A stretch of DNA of 6,762 nucleotides from NCBI GenBank assembly GCA_009845505.1, contig VXZL01000241.1:1-6762 (forward strand). The letters are read 5' to 3'. A program made the translations under genes and the position numbers. Positions 1 through 6,273 of the stretch are shown piece by piece (position 1 is the first letter of the stretch; every line of letters begins with the position of its first letter). The notes below the pieces were generated by a model that was not told the origin of the DNA, made no database searches, and was given only the letters and a program-made list of their open reading frames with translations. The stretch is from Candidatus Poribacteria bacterium. GTDB taxonomy: Bacteria > Poribacteria > WGA-4E > WGA-3G.

Positions 1-762
1 GACTGAATCCCAAGCTATCCAAGATTTTTTGTTAATGTCAGTGATACGAAGAAATTTTGGGCCAACAATCTCATCCTTTGCCGATGCTGTATATCCATAT
101 TGAGGTTTGTCGGATAAATAGCCTAAATTCCTAACCGTCCATCCTTCCGGTATCTCGCCCAACTCCGAGTTCATAAGGCGGTCTGGAAACAACTTCAGCA
201 CATCTGGTGGCAGATATGGCTCTTCGCTTAGTATCTTAGTCCGGACCGGGTCAAAGTCCACAAACCACGACTTGAAAATTGCTCGTGCGGTCGCTTCCAA
301 CGTCTCATTCATCTGTCGGTTGAGTTCAATTTTGTCGTCAAGCGTGCTGAGGATGTGAGCGATACGGCGTTGTTCAGAAAGCCCTGGGATAGTCGCAGGT
401 ATCTGCGAAAGAATAGTCTGATTAAGCAACGGTTGTCCCGAACCCGTCTGAAAATCATTCAAGCGAAGCGTATGAAGCATGTAAAAAAGAAATCTTGGAT
501 CGTTTCCGTTCATTGCCTTAGCCCTAATAGCGTTATCGGTCACCCAACAAGAACTATTACTAAAATGTACAGATCCGCAATAACTACCAACACGCCCGAT
601 AATAATAGTACCAGGGCTGGAATTCGCCTCATTGGAGAATCCTATAATCCCATTACCACCATAAACAGGGTATGGTAAGTTGCTGGAGCGTTCAGGACTG
701 GATTTACCATTGGAGAGTGATAACAAGCTGCCAAGGTTGGTTGTAACTCGCTCACTTTTCAT
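1..762 (-). CDS. hsdS: Type I restriction-modification specificity subunit HsdS (3' part cut off by window edge)
   Basis: HsdS recognises the DNA target and holds the HsdM and HsdR subunits of a type I R-M complex together. The frame is open from ATG at 762 to position 1, giving 254 residues of a family usually about 400-450 long. No open reading frame shorter than this is needed: I translated it by hand. Residues about 1-118 form target recognition domain 1 (YPVYGGNGIIG near 31-41, GRVGSYCGSVHF near 56-67, WVTDNA near 73-78). Residues about 120-175 are the conserved central spacer, with SEQRRIAHILSTLDDKIELN followed by IFKSWFVDFDPV. The linker SELGEIPEGW near 199-208 leads into recognition domain 2, with GPKFLRITDIN near 234-244, which is cut after about 45 residues. 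The start has AAGGA six bases upstream and lies 18 bases after the small gene, so it is the last visible gene of the hsd operon. The target sequence cannot be read from this. The family assignment is secure. Confidence 0.95.
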   Translation of the reverse strand, partial: MKSERVTTNLGSLLSLSNGKSSPERSSNLPYPVYGGNGIIGFSNEANSSPGTIIIGRVGSYCGSVHFSNSSCWVTDNAIRAKAMNGNDPRFLFYMLHTLRLNDFQTGSGQPLLNQTILSQIPATIPGLSEQRRIAHILSTLDDKIELNRQMNETLEATARAIFKSWFVDFDPVRTKILSEEPYLPPDVLKLFPDRLMNSELGEIPEGWTVRNLGYLSDKPQYGYTASAKDEIVGPKFLRITDINKKSWIAWDSV

Positions 763-780
763 ACTTGATCCTTTTCAATT

Positions 781-1029
781 TTAATAATACGGAGCGCGGT
801 GGAAAACCAAAGCCTCTACAATTTTGGTATCATCAGCTGTTTCTTCACTCTCATAGGGCGGATCACCGTGTTCGCCTTCCCAGTCATGTTTTCCAGCGTT
901 CAACTCTATTTTTCTGGTGAAAATCCGATTTGGTGAGATGTCGTCATAGCCATCCTCATAGCCGTTGACAACGACGCGTAAATCATCAGGATATTTTTCG
1001 AGAAATTCTACTAATTCTTTTACTGTCAT
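781..1029 (-). CDS. Small acidic hypothetical protein (82 aa) inside the hsd operon
   Basis: I cannot assign a function. The protein has 82 residues and is strongly acidic: about 20 Asp/Glu against about 9 Lys/Arg. An N-terminal helix-like stretch ([16 protein letters not shown], 1-16) leads into a beta-like VVVNGYEDGYDDI segment (19-31). A very acidic middle (48-67) follows, then a final hydrophobic strand (KIVEALVFHRA, 69-79). There is no signal peptide or membrane segment, so it should be cytoplasmic. The start is supported by AAGGAG seven bases upstream and by an ATGA overlap with the stop of the preceding ATPase gene, which implies coupled translation. The layout (short helix, then a Gly-Tyr-Glu/Asp-Gly-Tyr turn) resembles small stand-alone proteins I recall in other bacteria, which would make it a general fold rather than an R-M subunit. 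Other options are a partner or inhibitor of the ATPase protein, or a DNA-mimic. These are guesses. That it is a real gene is well supported by the packing. Confidence 0.82.
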   Translation of the reverse strand: MTVKELVEFLEKYPDDLRVVVNGYEDGYDDISPNRIFTRKIELNAGKHDWEGEHGDPPYESEETADDTKIVEALVFHRAPYY

Positions 1030-2780
1030 TTTGCTTCTCCTTTGTCATAAGGACGATACTCTATCAACACCGACCTACCAATGATTGAAACGATTCGCAC
1101 CAACATTTCCTTTCCATCAGCATCGGTGAGGCGTAAATCTTCCCCCGGGACGAAAGTAACCGGTTGCTGCTGTCCTTCATTTATAGCGATATTGGAGGCG
1201 TAGAGATAGGTCCGGTCGCTTGTATCACGAATAGGATTCAAACGCCCGGACAAGCCTGGAATGTTCCCTGTTGCTTCTGGAAAGATTACCGATCCACCCT
1301 CTGGAAGGCTTTGCATTTCAAGGATCAGTCCTCTCTCCGCTGGTATCCAATCGTGTACGAGGCGTGCAGCAAATCCGGGAGCGGCTGCGTATACCGTCAT
1401 CGGGAGGTGAGTCGTATGCAGATCGATTTCTGCCTCGCCACTCTCATCAGTAGTTGCACGTTTCCAGGTCTTATTCGGAAATAGCACTAATAACTCAACT
1501 CCAAGCAGCGGATTCCCATCGTAGTGAGCAAGAATACCAGTGGTTGCAGGTGTAAGAACTGTATCGGCTGCAGGGATTGTGAGAAAAAGATCTGAATTGT
1601 CAATGAGATTATACTTCGGCTTCTTTCCGCTCAAAGCCTCTGTTTCACGAAAAATCGTTGGTACTCCATCGCCCCGCCGTTCCATGAAGAATTGCCGCTC
1701 ACCGGAGCCATGGATATCTCCAACAGGTATCCGTCCGAGCATTGAGGCAAGGGCTTCGTTTCGCGTTGATTGTCGGACATCCATACTATCAATCGTGAGG
1801 TTGTTTGGTAAACCTCCAGGGGAGTTTATTTCTATACGGTCAGCGAACATTGAAAGGCGAATCCTACTATTGTGAATCGCATAGTCGCGGTGGACAACGG
1901 CGTTAACAATTGCTTCAAAAAGTGCCCTTTCACTATATTGGGGCAGGTTGGTGCGCGCTGGGTTTTTGTAGGCGCCGACGCGCATGTTACGAACAGCAAA
2001 GGTAATCGCTTCAATAATTTGTTGGTTCAGAGGACCTGTAATTATCTGGGCATCTATCTGGCCTGACGCGCGGTCCTTACCACGGTAACAGGTTGCGGAG
2101 ATACAGGCATTAGGTAACCACTCCTCTGGAAAACGACAGCACAACAGGACCCCAGCCACAGTAGCACGCGTTGTCCCGTTTTCGTCGCTGGTCAGAAGTC
2201 CCATTTTCTCCAACGCCAATTCAGGAGCAGCGGCACCCTCAGTACTTAGCAATGGTTTCCAGAGAGACTCATCTAAAGATCCGAAGCCGGTCTCTGGAAC
2301 TGGCTGTTTGTCAAACCAGAGGAAACGTGCCTGCCCACGCTGCTGTGCTAGCCGCAATCGCTCATCACTTGTCATCTTGCGTTTTGAGCTACCAACTCGA
2401 TGGTAACTGCCGCCAGGACTATCGTATTGGGCATCACCGCGTGGAATCTGGACCAGCAAGAATGGCTTTCCTTCCTCTATTTCTCTGCGAAGAATAGTGG
2501 GACGAATTGAGGGTTTAATCCTGTCCATGCAAATTTCAGTCAAGACACGTTCGAGCGCATCCATCTGCTCGCGCGACATGCCTTGAACATCGCTGGCATC
2601 GGTTACACCGCAGAGTAGCACGCCGCCATCGGTATTGGCAAAGGCAGCGATCTCATCTGCAAGATCGTCACGACGAGGACTCTTTGGAATATCTCCTGCG
2701 AACACGATTTCTTTGAATTCCCAGTGACTGTCTTCACCTAAGCGCATTTGACGTTTGATTTCTGCATAGCTGAAATTCAT
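1026..2780 (-). CDS. AlbA_2 (Schlafen-type) and GHKL ATP-binding domain protein, with unusual C-terminal extension
   Basis: The 584-residue protein begins with an AlbA_2 domain (about 14-145). Key residues are E16-x4-E21-[18 protein letters not shown] (46-61) and the RVGSSKR strand (128-134). A linker typical of COG2865-like proteins follows (LEKMGLLT 190-197, TVAGVLLC 207-214, GPLNQQI 249-255). Next is a GHKL-type ATP-binding domain (about 280-400). It has the N-box [12 protein letters not shown] (289-300), the G1-like EINSPGGLP (317-325), the [12 protein letters not shown] segment (337-348) and the G2-like [12 protein letters not shown] (366-377). Relatives commonly end in a winged helix. 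This one instead has a carboxypeptidase-regulatory-like beta-sandwich (about 412-490) and a further beta-rich module (about 510-578, [14 protein letters not shown]). Annotated relatives are called transcriptional regulators or ATP-binding proteins; Schlafen relatives in animals are RNA nucleases. The ATG has GGAGAGGA just upstream and overlaps the hsdM stop by 4 bases. The domains are clear; the function in this operon is inferred. Confidence 0.9.
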   Translation of the reverse strand: MNFSYAEIKRQMRLGEDSHWEFKEIVFAGDIPKSPRRDDLADEIAAFANTDGGVLLCGVTDASDVQGMSREQMDALERVLTEICMDRIKPSIRPTILRREIEEGKPFLLVQIPRGDAQYDSPGGSYHRVGSSKRKMTSDERLRLAQQRGQARFLWFDKQPVPETGFGSLDESLWKPLLSTEGAAAPELALEKMGLLTSDENGTTRATVAGVLLCCRFPEEWLPNACISATCYRGKDRASGQIDAQIITGPLNQQIIEAITFAVRNMRVGAYKNPARTNLPQYSERALFEAIVNAVVHRDYAIHNSRIRLSMFADRIEINSPGGLPNNLTIDSMDVRQSTRNEALASMLGRIPVGDIHGSGERQFFMERRGDGVPTIFRETEALSGKKPKYNLIDNSDLFLTIPAADTVLTPATTGILAHYDGNPLLGVELLVLFPNKTWKRATTDESGEAEIDLHTTHLPMTVYAAAPGFAARLVHDWIPAERGLILEMQSLPEGGSVIFPEATGNIPGLSGRLNPIRDTSDRTYLYASNIAINEGQQQPVTFVPGEDLRLTDADGKEMLVRIVSIIGRSVLIEYRPYDKGEAK

Positions 2781-4387
2781 GAATCCTCTCCGAATCCGAA
2801 TATCTCCAGATTCTTAGCAATAGCCTTATCCAATCGCCTCGCTTCTGCCATCTGATCGGTTAATTTCTTGGTCAAATGTGCCATTGTGTCTTCAAACGGT
2901 TCGCTGTCTTCCTCTTGCACTTCTGCACCGACGTAACGTCCAGGCGTTAGGACGTTACCATTTTCTTCGACTTCTGCAAGCGTTGTGCTTTTACAGAATC
3001 CGGGTACATCGGCATATTCACCCGCGCCCTCATCGCCGCGCCATGCGTGATAGGTTTCGGCAATTCGCGTCATTTCCGAATGCGTTAGCTCGCGGTGTAC
3101 GCGGTCTATCATCCTCCCCAACCTGCGGGCATCTATGAAAAGTGTTTCGCCGGTTCGCTTACGAAAGCGATGATTTTCTTTATTTCTCGCGATAAACCAG
3201 AGACAAACGGGAATTGATGTTGAATAGAAAAGTTGCCCCGGCAATGCCACCATGCAGTCTACTAAATCGGCTTCAATAATTTTCTTGCGGATTTCACCTT
3301 CGGTTGAGGTATTGCTACTCATCGAACCGTTTGCTAATACAAAGCCAGCAATGCCGTTTGGGGCGAGGTGAGAGATAAAATGCTGCACCCAAGCAAAGTT
3401 GGCGTTGCCAGGTGGTGGCGCACCGTAAGCCCAACGCCTGTCTTCACGCAATCGGGATCCACCCCAATCGATGCTATTAAACGGAGGATTGGCGAGGATA
3501 TAGTCGGCTTTTAGGTCTGGATGCAGATCGTTGTGAAAACTATCGGCGTGTTCCTGACCGAGATTCGCCTCAATGCCTCGAATCGCGAGATTCATCAACG
3601 CCAATTGGCGTGTGGTTGGGTTTGATTCTTGCCCGAAAATGGAGATGTCGTCGCGTTGTCCACCATGTGCTTCGACGAATGCTTCGCTCTGGACAAACAT
3701 CCCGCCTGAGCCACAGCATGGATCGTAAACCCGTCCTTTGTACGGCGCGAGCATCTCAACGAGGAGCTGCACAACACAGCGCGGGGTGTAGAACTGTCCG
3801 CCTCTCTTCCCTTCAGCACTGGCGAATTGCGAAAGGAAGTATTCATAGACTCTGCCTAATATGTCTTTTGAGCGATTTTCTTCTTCTCCTAAACCGATTG
3901 TGCTGATGAGGTCAACGAGTTCACCGAGGCGTTGCTTGTCAAGCATCGGACGCGCATAATTTTTCGGTAGAACGCCTTTCAGACGCAGATTTTCTTGTTC
4001 AATCGCATGCATTGCGTTATCAATCAGCGTTCCAATTTCGGGTTGCTTAGCTTTTGCTTGTAAATATGACCAGCGCGCCTCCTTAGGGACATAGAAGATA
4101 TTTTCGGCTAAGTATTCGTCTCTGTCCTCTACTACTTCATAACGGATAGATTCTTCTTTGATGTAGTCATCGCTATGTGGATTGGCAAATTCTTGGAGCA
4201 GAGAATTGTGTTTCTCCTCAAAAGTATCGGAGATGTACTTGAGGAAGATCAACCCTAACACGACGTGTTTGTATTCGGCAGCATCCATGTTGTTTCGGAG
4301 TTTGTCGGCTGCTTGATATAAGGTTGCTTCAAAGCCGAGGGTTGCGCCGTTTTTATTGGAATTTGTGTCTGATTTCTTTTTAGCCAT
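2777..4387 (-). CDS. hsdM: Type I restriction-modification DNA methyltransferase subunit HsdM
   Basis: HsdM transfers a methyl group from S-adenosylmethionine to adenine N6 in the site chosen by HsdS, protecting host DNA. At 536 residues it has the usual length. Residues about 17-160 are the helical HsdM N-terminal domain ([20 protein letters not shown], then [15 protein letters not shown]). The N6-adenine methyltransferase domain follows. GGQFYTPR (196-203) leads into motif [11 protein letters not shown] (222-231), which binds the cofactor. Motif IV is NPPF (300-303), the catalytic loop. [16 protein letters not shown] (382-397) is also typical. The charged, helical C-terminus (about 490-527) is expected to pack against the HsdS spacer. 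All catalytic motifs are intact. It is the first gene of the operon and overlaps the ATPase gene by 4 bases (ATGA). No in-frame ATG, GTG or TTG appears in the 15 codons upstream, and the ribosome binding site is weak (GAAAAAG). I see no sign of damage. Confidence 0.97.
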   Translation of the reverse strand: MAKKKSDTNSNKNGATLGFEATLYQAADKLRNNMDAAEYKHVVLGLIFLKYISDTFEEKHNSLLQEFANPHSDDYIKEESIRYEVVEDRDEYLAENIFYVPKEARWSYLQAKAKQPEIGTLIDNAMHAIEQENLRLKGVLPKNYARPMLDKQRLGELVDLISTIGLGEEENRSKDILGRVYEYFLSQFASAEGKRGGQFYTPRCVVQLLVEMLAPYKGRVYDPCCGSGGMFVQSEAFVEAHGGQRDDISIFGQESNPTTRQLALMNLAIRGIEANLGQEHADSFHNDLHPDLKADYILANPPFNSIDWGGSRLREDRRWAYGAPPPGNANFAWVQHFISHLAPNGIAGFVLANGSMSSNTSTEGEIRKKIIEADLVDCMVALPGQLFYSTSIPVCLWFIARNKENHRFRKRTGETLFIDARRLGRMIDRVHRELTHSEMTRIAETYHAWRGDEGAGEYADVPGFCKSTTLAEVEENGNVLTPGRYVGAEVQEEDSEPFEDTMAHLTKKLTDQMAEARRLDKAIAKNLEIFGFGEDS

Positions 4388-4417
4388 CTTTTTCAGAGAA
4401 TTCTGTTTATAGGAGAT

Positions 4418-4423
4418 ATTATA
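4418..4423 (-). promoter_or_regulatory. Candidate -10 box of the hsdM promoter
   Basis: On the minus strand the hexamer reads TATAAT, a perfect sigma-70-type -10 box, 30 bases before the hsdM ATG. Transcription would start near 4411, giving a leader of about 24 bases. At 17-base spacing the -35 position reads GGTGAT, a poor match to TTGACA, and no TGn extension is present. The promoter may therefore be weak or need an activator. It would drive the whole hsdM-to-hsdS operon. Confidence 0.45.
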
Positions 4424-4424
4424 A

Positions 4425-4457
4425 TGAGCAACATACGCTAATCACCACTCTTGCTCA
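4425..4457. promoter_or_regulatory. Inverted repeat beside the hsdM -10 box, possible operator
   Basis: TGAGCAA at 4425-4431 and TTGCTCA at 4451-4457 are perfect 7-base inverted copies with 19 bases between them. One arm lies 1 base from the TATAAT hexamer and the pair brackets the expected spacer and -35 region, so a bound dimer could block or recruit polymerase. A 7-bp pair could also occur by chance in a region this size. Confidence 0.3.
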
Positions 4458-4491
4458 CAATTGGCGGTATATTGTATTGTGTTAGGAGGCA

Positions 4492-4510
4492 CGCAAACTA
4501 ACAGTTTGCG
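4492..4510. repeat. Short perfect palindrome (8-bp stem, 3-base loop)
   Basis: CGCAAACT (4492-4499) and AGTTTGCG (4503-4510) pair perfectly around the loop AAC. The sequence continues with CTACAAA, and the 8-mer GCTACAAA occurs twice (4510-4517 and 4520-4527). The palindrome lies upstream of the hsdM promoter, has no T-run on either side and codes for nothing. It looks like a dispersed REP-like element rather than a terminator. Copies elsewhere in the genome cannot be seen from this window. Confidence 0.6.
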
Positions 4511-4652
4511 CTACAAAGAGCTACAAATGATGAACTAACTTCGTTAAAATAATACTACATTTGGCGTAGAAATTCAACGGTTTTAATTCGGAAATGTAAG
4601 CGTTGATTGTCAGAATTATGGAGTTACGCGAATAGCTTAGAGGGAGTTGAAC

Positions 4653-4673
4653 GGTGCGGTTGGAAACCGCACC
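4653..4673. repeat. Short perfect palindrome (9-bp GC-rich stem, 3-base loop) after the sulfatase gene
   Basis: GGTGCGGTT (4653-4661) and AACCGCACC (4665-4673) pair perfectly around GGA. It lies 21 bases past the sulfatase stop. On the minus strand it is followed by GTTCAACTCC with no T-run, so it is not a standard intrinsic terminator, although the stem could still slow polymerase or protect the mRNA end. Its layout matches the palindrome at 4492-4510: 3-base loop, then CTAC directly at or after the right arm. Confidence 0.6.
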
Positions 4674-4694
4674 TACCGCTTTTGGAGAGGCGAC

Positions 4695-6152
4695 TTAGCG
4701 TCCCGTAGATGGCTGTGGTGGCCAGTGAAGTCCGCGTTGGCCCGACAAGGCGCGGTTAGGAGATGGTCGATACTCCCGATCTGGTAAACCGACGAGTTTG
4801 CCATCTTGCAACCATTTCTCATCGTCTCCATAGAGTTCGCCAATCAAATGATTTGTCAGTCGCTCACGGACTTCAGCGTGCGCTGATGAATTGGCGAGGT
4901 CGTTTAATTCCCTTGGGTCTTCTTCCAAATCGAAGAGTTGTCGGTAGTTCCCAGTGGCGTAATAGATAAGCTTAAAACGTCCTTCATGGACCATCCGGGT
5001 CGCACTCCCGCCTACACCAATCTCACCGTACAACCACTCGCGTTTTTGATCGCCTACCATCGGTATGCCTTCAACCGTATCTGGAATGTCGATGCCTGCT
5101 AAGTGGAGTAAGGTTGGCATGACATCCTGCCATCCGACGAGTCGATCGTCCACTCTGTGGTGTCCGACGCGTTCATCGCCCGCGGTGCCGACGAGAATCA
5201 TGGGAACGTTAGCGGAGTCTTCATAGTAGAGCCGTTTTGCCCACATCCGATGATTTCCGAGCATATCGCCGTGGTCGGACGTGAAGAGCAAAATCGTGTT
5301 GTTCAACAGACCTTCTTCTCGCAAAGTCCCGATAACAACACGAAGCTGATGGTCAATATGCGTACAGAGGGCATAAAACGCTTGGCGTGCCGAACGGATC
5401 TGATCTTCTGTAAAGTGTTCGTCCTGTTTCTGCCGTCCTTTTATGGGTAAGGGCAGCCCCTCAGTCTGCTTCGCCCAGTCGCCGTAATAGGGCATGTCTA
5501 CGTCAATATCGCGATACATATCCATGTAGCATTGGAGCGGTGCCAGTGGCGGATGTGGATGGCAATACGAGAGGTACCAGAATCCGGGACGAGTTGGATC
5601 GCGGCGTTTAATCATCCGCACCATCTGCCGTGTACTCCAGTTCGTGACGTGGCAATCCTCAGGCAAGTACCAAGGTCGGTTGAGATAATCGTTGTTACAC
5701 ATACCGTGTGCAAATTGCTGACCGGCATAGCCCCTATCGCCAAGGAACAACTCATAATCGTCAATTGCACCGTATTGGAGTCTACCCTCCTCACCCAATA
5801 TCACATCGTCGAACCCGATCCGATCGCGTTGCGGGTAGACATGGAGTTTGCCAACAGCATACGCCTGATACCCGGCATCCCGAAAGGTTTGGGCAATCGT
5901 CGGGAGTCCATTTAGCCCTTGTTGATCGTTAAAGATCCGATCTTTGTGGGTCCGCGGCGTTGTTCCCGTCATTAACGTCTTTCGCGCTGGAACACAGACA
6001 GGACATTCGCTGTACCCACGTGTAAAACGCGTGCCAGCGCGAGCAAGCGTGTCCAACGTCGGTGTTTGGATAGCGGGGTGTCCACTGACACCCAACAGCG
6101 AGTTGGGCCAATGGTCTGTCGAAATCAGAAGCACATGGGGTTTGTCAGACAT
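4695..6152 (-). CDS. Sulfatase family hydrolase (arylsulfatase type, formylglycine-dependent)
   Basis: The enzyme hydrolyses a sulfate (or related phosphonate/phosphate) ester; the substrate cannot be read from the sequence. From the ATG at 6152 it has 485 residues. The N-terminal core begins HVLLISTDHWP, with metal-ligand D13. The catalytic motif is C53-V-P-A-R57 followed by TLMTG, matching C-x-P/A-x-R, where the Cys is converted to formylglycine. Further active-site marks are GKLH (K102, H104), HPHPP (198-202), TSDHGDMLG (D293, H294) and WAKR (K306). The sulfatase C-terminal part includes KLIYY, LFDLEEDPRELNDLA and a Pro-rich tail. The second Asp of the classic DD pair is His here. There is no hydrophobic leader, so it is likely cytoplasmic. 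A longer GTG start at 6167 is possible in frame, but it has no ribosome binding site and would place AAAGGA inside the gene. The gene appears to be a single transcription unit. Confidence 0.93.
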   Translation of the reverse strand: MSDKPHVLLISTDHWPNSLLGVSGHPAIQTPTLDTLARAGTRFTRGYSECPVCVPARKTLMTGTTPRTHKDRIFNDQQGLNGLPTIAQTFRDAGYQAYAVGKLHVYPQRDRIGFDDVILGEEGRLQYGAIDDYELFLGDRGYAGQQFAHGMCNNDYLNRPWYLPEDCHVTNWSTRQMVRMIKRRDPTRPGFWYLSYCHPHPPLAPLQCYMDMYRDIDVDMPYYGDWAKQTEGLPLPIKGRQKQDEHFTEDQIRSARQAFYALCTHIDHQLRVVIGTLREEGLLNNTILLFTSDHGDMLGNHRMWAKRLYYEDSANVPMILVGTAGDERVGHHRVDDRLVGWQDVMPTLLHLAGIDIPDTVEGIPMVGDQKREWLYGEIGVGGSATRMVHEGRFKLIYYATGNYRQLFDLEEDPRELNDLANSSAHAEVRERLTNHLIGELYGDDEKWLQDGKLVGLPDREYRPSPNRALSGQRGLHWPPQPSTGR

Positions 6153-6158
6153 AGTTGT

Positions 6159-6164
6159 TCCTTT
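6159..6164 (-). promoter_or_regulatory. Ribosome binding site that decides the sulfatase start
   Basis: On the minus strand AAAGGA ends six bases before the ATG at 6152. The upstream in-frame GTG at 6167 is preceded by CGGTCTAATCG, with no purine-rich motif. This favours ATG 6152 and a protein beginning MSDKPH. Confidence 0.7.
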
Positions 6165-6216
6165 CACCGATTAGACCGTGCGAAGTAAAAAGTCTTGAGG
6201 GATTTCTGTTCGCATC

Positions 6217-6245
6217 ATCTTATCAAAAGCTGTTACAATTGGCAA
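6217..6245 (-). promoter_or_regulatory. Candidate sigma-70-like promoter of the sulfatase gene
   Basis: On the minus strand TTGCCA (6245-6240, five of six to TTGACA) is followed after exactly 17 bases by TAAGAT (6222-6217, four of six to TATAAT). Transcription would start near 6210, about 58 bases before the sulfatase ATG. It sits just after the DUF711 stop and suggests the sulfatase is expressed on its own, though read-through from DUF711 is possible because I see no strong terminator. Confidence 0.4.
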
Positions 6246-6273
6246 CGAAAAAATCAGAACAGAGGATTTACCG

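Larger units (their letters stand above)
4388..4694. other. Intergenic region between sulfatase and hsdM
   Basis: This 307-base stretch holds no credible gene. It contains, from high to low coordinate, a perfect palindrome near the sulfatase stop, an AT-rich part without obvious signals, a second perfect palindrome, and the hsdM promoter area with a -10 hexamer and a flanking inverted repeat. These are listed separately. A short plus-strand frame from 4424 (AGGAGA before ATG) stops after five codons. I see no tRNA, CRISPR or transposase remnant. Confidence 0.8.

Noticed and set aside
355..678. Plus-strand frame of 107 codons
   Set aside because: It lies wholly opposite hsdS, whose translated frame matches HsdS motifs throughout, and its product is rich in Arg/Lys/Thr with no recognisable domain.
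1164..2497. Several plus- and minus-strand frames of 60-111 codons inside the ATPase gene
   Set aside because: All overlap a frame with clear AlbA_2 and GHKL motifs and have no domain, spacing or ribosome binding site of their own.
4424..4441. Plus-strand ATG preceded by AGGAGA
   Set aside because: The frame ends after five codons (M-S-N-I-R), and the apparent ribosome binding site is the complement of the hsdM promoter region.
4452..4462. AATTGTGAGC on the minus strand, resembling a lac operator half-site
   Set aside because: Only one half matches, no LacI-family gene is present, and short matches like this arise by chance.
4695..6167. GTG at 6167 as the sulfatase start
   Set aside because: No ribosome binding site precedes it, while AAAGGA sits six bases before ATG 6152.
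5157..6174. Plus-strand frames opposite the sulfatase gene (up to 127 codons)
   Set aside because: They mirror the coding bias of the sulfatase, and their products resemble no protein family I recognise.
6248..6269. Possible terminator after DUF711 (AAATC/GATTT with a T-run on the minus strand)
   Set aside because: The stem is only 5 bp, AT-rich and has a 9-base loop, too weak for an intrinsic terminator despite the six-T run.
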